Shown here: in pieces, positions 8,760 to 13,627 of the stretch
Position numbering within the stretch: position 1 is the stretch's first letter
How the letters are laid out: every line of letters starts with the position of its first letter
Source: Gryganskiella cystojenkinii
Lineage: Eukaryota > Mortierellomycota > Mortierellomycetes > Mortierellales > Mortierellaceae
Direction of reading: 5' to 3'
Length of the DNA stretch: 13,627 nt
Assembly (NCBI GenBank): GCA_015852425.1
Contig: JAAAIG010000300.1
Span: 27,167-40,793, forward strand
Position numbers and translations under genes: made by a program
The notes under the pieces: generated by a model
What the model was told of the DNA's origin: nothing
The model's input: only the letters and a program-made list of their open reading frames with translations
Database searches by the model: none

Positions 8760-10154
8760 CTACCTAAGGATTTTCAGGGTCAAGTTGGTCTTGAGTACCT
8801 CTGACAGCGCCTGGGCACCTTCTTCTCCAATCGAGTTGCCCCACAGGTTTAAAGTGGACAGAGTGGAGTTGGTCTTGAGTGCCTCCGACAGCGCCTGAGC
8901 TCCTCCATCTCCAATTGAGTTGTTACACAAGTCCAAGGTTGACAGAGACAAGTTGGTCTTGAGTGCCTCCGACAACGCCTGAGCTCCTGCTTTTCCAATT
9001 GAGTTGCGCCGCAAGTCCAAAGTGGTAAGAGTCTTGTTGGTCTTGAGCGCCTCTGACAGTGCCTGGGCTCCGTTGGATCGGATTGAGTTGAAGGCTAGCA
9101 CCAAAGTGGTTAATGCCAAGTTGGACTTGAGTGCCTCTGACAGCGCCTGGGCTCCGTTGGATCCGATTGAGTTGTAGCTCAACACCAAAGTGGTCAAAGT
9201 CAAGTTAGTTTTGAGTGCCTCCGACAGCGCCTGAGCTCCATTGTCTTCGATTGAGTTGCCCCACAAGTTTAAGATGGACAGAGTTGAGTTGGTCATAAGT
9301 GCGTTTGACAGTGCTTGAGCTCCTTCCTCTCCAATCAAATTGTCCTTTAGGTCCAAAGCGGTCAGAGTCCGGTTGGTCTTGAGTGCCTCCGAAAGCGCCT
9401 GAGCTCCTCCATCTCCAATTGAGTTGTTACACAAGTCCAAGGTTGACAGAGACAAGTTGGTCTTGAGTGCCTCCGACAGATCCTGAGCTCCGTGGTCTCG
9501 AATCGAGTTGCGCTGCAAGATCAGGGTGGTGAGAGTCCTGTTGATCTTAAGTGCCTCAGCCAGAGCTCCGTAATCCTCAATAGAGTTGAACTGTAAGTCC
9601 AAAGTGGCCAGAGTCTTGTTGGTTGTGAGTGCGTCAGACAGTGCCTCAGCTCCTCCATATCCAATCGCGTTGCCCTTCAGGCCCAAAGTGGTCAGAGTCA
9701 AGTTGGTCTCAAGCGCGTCTGACAGTGCTTGAACTCCACTATCTCCAATCCAGTTGTAGCTCAAGTTCAAGGTGGACAGAGTCGAGTTGGTCTTGAGTGC
9801 CTCCGACACCATCTGTGCTCCTTCATCTCCAATCCAGCTGTCACACAAGTCCAAAGTAATCAGTTCCGACTTGGCCATGACACAAGAAATCAATTTATCT
9901 CTTTCAGGTATCGAAAAGGTTTCAGAGGCAGGGCGCCCCTGGATCGCAAGGTGTCGTATAAAGTGCTTGTATCTCTCGACAGACTCGATACTGGGGCCAC
10001 GTTCTGACCAGACGACAGTGTTGTAGAGTTGTGGTGTAATTGAGTCGTTCCAATCCTGATTCACACGCGCACAGGACGCGAGGTCTTTGAGGCCAAGACT
10101 GCAGGCAATTTTTGAGCGAATCTCATGTAGTTCAAGGGCGTTTGTCTGGGACAT
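8760..10154 (-). CDS. F-box-like / RNase-inhibitor-type leucine-rich repeat protein
   Basis: This intronless gene encodes 464 residues. The frame is open to 10226, but the only upstream start-like codon is GTG (10214), so the ATG at 10154 (GCGATGTCCC) is chosen. Residues 5-49 (ALELHEIRSKI...DLASCARVNQDWND...LYNTVVW) resemble the F-box-like head of fungal F-box/LRR proteins. Residues 98-459 form 13 LRRs of the ribonuclease-inhibitor/NLRC3 type with pattern LxxLxLxxNxIGxxGAQALSEALKTN. All are 28 residues except repeat 4 (26). A final LKILR ends the protein at the stop. The curved solenoid is a protein-binding surface, so an SCF substrate adaptor or scaffold is the likely role (inference). There is no signal peptide or membrane helix, so it is probably cytosolic or nuclear, and the many N-x-T/S matches are unlikely to be glycosylated. 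The abrupt C-terminus without a capping repeat could mean loss of distal repeats. Repeats 6 and 12 are nearly identical at DNA level. Confidence 0.85.
   Translation of the reverse strand: MSQTNALELHEIRSKIACSLGLKDLASCARVNQDWNDSITPQLYNTVVWSERGPSIESVERYKHFIRHLAIQGRPASETFSIPERDKLISCVMAKSELITLDLCDSWIGDEGAQMVSEALKTNSTLSTLNLSYNWIGDSGVQALSDALETNLTLTTLGLKGNAIGYGGAEALSDALTTNKTLATLDLQFNSIEDYGALAEALKINRTLTTLILQRNSIRDHGAQDLSEALKTNLSLSTLDLCNNSIGDGGAQALSEALKTNRTLTALDLKDNLIGEEGAQALSNALMTNSTLSILNLWGNSIEDNGAQALSEALKTNLTLTTLVLSYNSIGSNGAQALSEALKSNLALTTLVLAFNSIRSNGAQALSEALKTNKTLTTLDLRRNSIGKAGAQALSEALKTNLSLSTLDLCNNSIGDGGAQALSEALKTNSTLSTLNLWGNSIGEEGAQALSEVLKTNLTLKILR
8868..9478 (-). repeat. Near-identical 107-nt copies within the LRR array (504 nt apart)
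   Basis: Bases 8868-8974 and 9372-9478 match at 106 of 107 positions by eye, the one difference being 8889/9393. The offset of 504 nt is exactly six 84-nt repeat units. They encode LRR 12 and LRR 6 (LSTLDLCNNSIGDGGAQALS) with their flanks. The other repeats are visibly more diverged. Confidence 0.9.
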
Positions 10155-10620
10155 CGCAGACGAAAAAGATGGAGAGTATGGCAAGCGTGACAAGGACAGC
10201 GATGATGGAGTCACTAGAATGTGCTAATAACAATGAAGAATGAGGAGACCAGGGAGCAAGGAGTTTAGAAATAGAGAACGCAATGAAGAAGATAATAAAG
10301 ATACGGATGCTGTCACATGAGTAGACCAGAGTATTACCGATTTTTCAAGACAACAGCTACTGCGGATGAAAGCTTACTAGGAGATAGGAACTCAAAAGGG
10401 AATACGCAATGCAAGAGTGGGAGGTGTAATGAATTAAAAAGGTGTGAGATGAAGTCGTAGTTAAGAAGAGGGTATTGATGATAGAAAATGTGCCTCGGTT
10501 TGAAACGAGCAAGAGTGGTGACAAAAATGTGCGATACGGTTGAGAGCGCGACAGTGATGAAAGAAAGAGTGAAGAAACAAAATTTCAGTGGGGATCTTTC
10601 AACTCAATCTCAATTTTATG

Positions 10621-10921
10621 CTGAGTCGACCTTCTGGCCCCGATCTCAAACTTCAAGATTATGCCCATTACCCCAAGCAGCCGACCATTTAGTTTACCCA
10701 TGCAAGCAGTGTCATCCGATGTCTGTTACAGTATATGAGTCCCCGAGAAATATATTAAGTCCTCAAGCGGAAACCTATGGCACTTCTCAGTACATCGACT
10801 TTCCGCTACCGCTCTCAAAAATTCAAAACTGCGCGCATCGCCCCCAGCATCCAACAATTTACCGAGGAAAGCAGTGTCATTGCGTGAGTCTGCTCGCATC
10901 GCCCCCAGGAGCAGCAAGCAC
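10621..10921. repeat. Diverged direct repeats (two ~95-nt copies plus a partial third)
   Basis: Copy 1 (about 10621-10715) and copy 2 (about 10789-10880) align with small gaps, both ending in AAGCAGTGTCAT (10704-10715 and 10869-10880). A shared CGCATCGCCCCCAG occurs in copy 2 (10834-10847) and again at 10895-10908, suggesting a partial third copy. Identity by eye is roughly 65-70% across the full copies. The origin is unknown; no terminal inverted repeats or transposase are seen. Confidence 0.5.
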
Positions 10922-11558
10922 TCATTCAATCTACTCATAAAGCTCATACATAGATCTATGCTTCCTGAGAATCAGCCGGTTAGTTGGCACCTGTGGCGAT
11001 GTTTATCATCACGACCACCAATAACCCTGACGCTATTTTCTTGACTCAGTGATCAGCTAACAACACGGGTAGTGTTACAGAGCAGAGTACAGGAGATGAC
11101 CTCAGAGGGGCAGGACATCTATGGGCACCATAGAGCAGGCTTAGGGGTTGTGGGCAGCAGGAGCTGGTGCTTGGTTGTCTACAGGTGCGTTGGGGAATGT
11201 CCACATGTCTCCAAAACCGACCGAGTCCTCTTCCAGCGTAGTGTGGGGATGGTGGTGTCAGACAGCATGGATTTTTTGTAACTGGCATGGGTCCACCTCG
11301 AAGGGAGGAGGGGGGAGGGGGTGTTAATTTCCTGGAGTATTTTGTCGCGGTGTTGTGCACGCGCTAGGTCAACTTGCTCGCGGCTGAAGAGAACTCAGGA
11401 TTGCCCACAGGGTCTGTTGTGGTAGCAACATTTCCCCATCATTACACTTGCAGTATGACCTTCAGATTGCGTGAGTGGTTACGGAATGGAGGTGAACTGC
11501 CAAAGGTGGGATGGATCTGAGGTCTGGCCATGCCAGGATGAGCTGCACATAGTAGTCA

Positions 11559-11842
11559 CTAAAGTGGATTAGGAAAATAGAGCTTGTAGTGGCCGAGCAC
11601 CATTTTCCATGAATCGAACACCAGAGGGCAAAAGTGGGAGACTTGCTGGCGAGTCTCGTTTGGTACTGGGTTGTTTGTCTTGTAGGCACCAAGGGCATCC
11701 TGGGTTTGGAGAGTCATCGTAATCAAATTTGGTTTTGAAAGTGTAGGTGGCGATGACTCGGTGGGCCAAGAGTCCTCTCTGGTGGACCAATAGTGCATCA
11801 GCCAATGTATAAAATCAACTTCAGAATTGGTGACATTGCAGA
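11559..11842 (-). pseudogene. Possible decayed coding fragment
   Basis: This minus-strand frame is open from a TAA near 11842 to a stop at 11559, with the first ATG at 11798. It reads like ordinary globular protein (for example SEVDFIHWLMHYWSTRED and SHFCPLVFDSWKMVLGHYKL). Just past the stop a neighbouring frame continues plausibly (SDYYVQLILAWPDLRSIPP), as expected after a frameshift. I recognise no family. It could be a relic of a gene or transposon, or chance. Confidence 0.25.
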
Positions 11843-11916
11843 CTTATTGAGCGCAGAGAAGCACATTTTTCAGCCTTCCTTTCACAAGCACTCCGATTTG
11901 TTCTGTCCCGGAACTT

Positions 11917-12126
11917 TCAATTAAGAGTTCTTGATCGTCCTCCACCAGGGTTTCTTGAGCTATCAGAGGCAGTTGCAAAAACCATCTTCATGACCTCGGA
12001 TGGCAACAGGCGTTCTGCAACTTCATAGAATGATTTGGTCTTAAAATGCTCCAGCCTCTCATGACAATCGACACGCATTGCAACGTGGGTCCTCAACAAA
12101 TGCGCACAAGCATTCGAGCATTCCAT
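11917..12126 (-). CDS. Small hypothetical ORF or gene fragment
   Basis: The first ATG is at 12126, giving 69 residues with a balanced composition and helix-like content (AHLLRTHVAMRVDCHERLEH, FYEVAERLLPSEVMKMVFA). It ends in a polar GGGRSRTLN tail. An in-frame stop lies just upstream of the ATG. It shares strand with the possible relic at 11559-11842, so both may be parts of one decayed or intron-containing gene, but I could not find convincing splice sites joining them. Family not recognised. Confidence 0.3.
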   Translation of the reverse strand: MECSNACAHLLRTHVAMRVDCHERLEHFKTKSFYEVAERLLPSEVMKMVFATASDSSRNPGGGRSRTLN

Positions 12127-13309
12127 CGGCACTCAACGAAACTGTGGAATGCAGTGGTTTCTCTCTCTGTATCGTTTCTATCGCCGTTGCTCCGGCGACG
12201 TGTTAACTACCACTGAATCTTACAAGCAAAAAAAATACAATTCTGAAACGGTAAGGTCAGAAAAGAAAGAGTTCAGGCATCTGGTTCGATCAAGCCTTCT
12301 TGTCTTGGCTAAACGGTCTAAACCAGACAGACCCGGTGGCTTACCTTGTTAAACAATTGGTATCCAGAGAGCAGGACGAGTTATTTAATTCATGCCCGCG
12401 ACAAACTTTTCAATCATTCAACATCCTTTCTCCCATGTCGATCATAACCTCTACAATCTCGCTCTTTGCACCTCGTTATTTTTTTCTCCTTCTCGACTTT
12501 TTATAGTGCGTCTATCCTGACCCATAGCATTTAACTCTGACTACCAACCTCTCGTTTCTTTTTGGGGGCCCATCATGGCATTTCGTGACTCTGTCCACCT
12601 ATCCACTCTTCAACCAGTTTTATTTTGGAGGTCCCTTCCATCCAATTTCGCACTCAAGTACACCTCTTCTTACATAGCTACTTCGGCGCGCTTCATTTGG
12701 GCTGAGCATAAGAAATCAGAGCGGCTACACAATATTGCTCGTCCCTTACCATCCATTGGCATCACTTTCACGACTTTTGGGTCTTCAAACATTCACTATC
12801 CACTCCGCACTCGACAACTCATTCCATCAATTTCTCACTCACCACAGTAATCCAGGAGCTCGCAACTGAATAACACCACACAATCCGCTTCCTATCGGCG
12901 TATCAAGCACATCACTGTTACCCTGAGCGAATTGTTCGCTTAAAGGTCAGTGTGTGTGGAGGCCAAAGGAATGTTTTCCCTTTCTCTTCAGATCCTTTTA
13001 CACGCCCCGACAACAACTTCCTCATTTCAAGAAATAATGCCTCAAAAGCGGGTAAAGAAGAGCCCCCTGAGGTCTTTACGATTGCGGGATTTTTTTTTTC
13101 GTATGGGTCTGTTTCTCTCCCTCCGTTTCTTCTCAACGTTTGGACTGCACTCCATACAAATAAAAAAATTCATAGTGACTGCGCCCAATTTTTTTTCTTT
13201 TTTCAGGGAAAAAATTTCTTTTTTCAGGAACATATTTACAAAGAGGAAGAAAGGTTTTTGATGGTGCAGATAAGTTAAATTTTGTGTCGATGAGAAATAC
13301 TCAACACTT

Positions 13310-13627
13310 TTAGTGATGGTTCTTTGCATCGAGCATAGACTCATGGATCGACTGGGCTTCGACCTGCATATCCTCAATCTCCTTGTTGCTGGGGACGGGA
13401 CCATGACGGTCAATGATGGGCTCGGCGGCCATGGGAGGGTTTGCGGGCAAGAGAGCGTTCAAGACACAACTAATAATCGCACCAAGGGCGAAACCGGTAT
13501 CGAGGACAATGTTGGCGGAGTTGATCAACGACAATACAAAGGGGTTGGTACCAGAGTAATGGAACATGTGAGTCAACACACCAGGGACCAAAGCCGTACC
13601 CATACCGAGCGTCAATGCCGACGCGAC
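13310..13627 (-). CDS. NCS2/NAT nucleobase permease (UapA-like), C-terminal part, cut by window edge
   Basis: The frame is open to the last base (13627), so this is the 3' end of a larger gene: 105 residues of a family usually near 500-600. Two hydrophobic segments are visible, around LGMGTALVPGVLTHM and FALGAIISCVLNALLP, followed by a hydrophilic cytosolic tail ending in NHH. The VLDTGFALGAI segment matches the V(M/L)ETGFA-like motif that opens the last helix in purine and uracil permeases of this family, here with Asp for Glu, and LGMGTALVPG matches the preceding helix. The protein would be a plasma-membrane H+ symporter for uric acid/xanthine or other nucleobases. The specificity motifs lie outside the window, so the substrate cannot be assigned. 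Confidence 0.75.
   Translation of the reverse strand, partial: VASALTLGMGTALVPGVLTHMFHYSGTNPFVLSLINSANIVLDTGFALGAIISCVLNALLPANPPMAAEPIIDRHGPVPSNKEIEDMQVEAQSIHESMLDAKNHH

Larger units (their letters stand above)
10155..13309. other. Gene-poor region between the LRR gene and the permease gene
   Basis: Bases 10155-10480 are purine-rich on the + strand, that is, a pyrimidine-rich leader for the minus-strand LRR gene. Bases 10620-10921 hold diverged direct repeats. Bases 11040-11460 show no convincing ORF. Two short minus-strand ORFs at 11559-11842 and 11917-12126 may be decayed coding pieces. From about 12400 to 13240 the + strand is again C/T-rich with homopolymers and includes the permease 3' flank. 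Confidence 0.5.

Noticed and set aside
10155..10214. N-terminal extension of the LRR protein from a GTG at 10214
   Set aside because: GTG initiation is not expected in a nuclear fungal gene, and the ATG at 10154 directly precedes the F-box-like segment.
10488..10940. Plus-strand ORF of 150 codons
   Set aside because: It spans the diverged direct repeats without matching their period, shows no domain-like pattern, and lies in the promoter side of the LRR gene.
10726..10947. Minus-strand ORF of 73 codons over one direct-repeat copy
   Set aside because: It reads fairly naturally, but the sister repeat copy does not preserve the frame's product, so I treat it as part of the repeat.
12575..12850. 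Plus-strand ORF of 91 codons with an ATG in reasonable context (CCCATCATGGCA)
   Set aside because: It lies in a C/T-rich leader-like stretch, its product has no recognisable pattern, and no splice partner could be found. It may be a leader or uORF, but coding status is not supported.
13190..13232. Duplicated splice-acceptor-like TTTTTTCAGG motifs
   Set aside because: They sit in the 3' flank of the minus-strand permease gene with no downstream coding exon on the + strand. Most likely homopolymer-rich tandem duplication.

Overview
The window looks like nuclear DNA of a filamentous fungus, most likely an early-diverging (Mortierella-type) one; that placement is inference. The evidence is spliceosomal introns with GT...AG borders, long C/T-rich leaders upstream of genes, low gene density, and a ribonuclease-inhibitor-type leucine-rich-repeat (LRR) protein with an F-box-like N-terminus, an architecture I associate with that group. 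I see no prokaryotic operon, CRISPR array, tRNA, rRNA or intact transposon.

Layout. Bases 1-1736 hold no gene I can support, and the last ~600 bases are a pyrimidine-rich leader. A two-exon gene (1737-3106, +) encodes a 397-residue membrane protein of the CREST superfamily (alkaline ceramidase, PAQR, Per1, TMEM8/myomaker). It has a long polar, His-rich N-terminal extension and keeps the S-x3-H, Asp and H-x3-H constellation. Bases 3107-5760 are a long non-coding stretch, strongly C/T-rich on the + strand from about 4240. A second two-exon gene (5761-8458, +) encodes a 788-residue protein with a degenerate F-box-like N-terminus followed by acidic, poly-Gln and Ser-rich low-complexity sequence. 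Tail-to-tail with it, 301 bases away, lies an intronless gene (8760-10154, -) for a 464-residue F-box-like protein with 13 full LRRs. Bases 10155-13309 are gene-poor, with diverged direct repeats and two short minus-strand ORFs that may be decayed coding pieces. The right edge carries the C-terminus of a nucleobase/ascorbate (NCS2, UapA-like) permease (13310-13627, -), cut by the window end.

The genes do not form an evident pathway. The two middle genes may both be substrate adaptors of SCF-type ubiquitin ligases (inference from weak F-box-like segments). I found no convincing new multi-gene system. The most unusual signal is in exon 2 of the 5761-8458 gene. For about 62 codons after the splice junction the annotated frame is Ala/Pro/Gly-rich with low GC3, while a neighbouring frame reads like ordinary protein with high GC3 and could rejoin the main frame through one missing base. 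Also notable are the intact CREST residues next to a ten-His run, and a 107-nt near-identical duplication within the LRR array.
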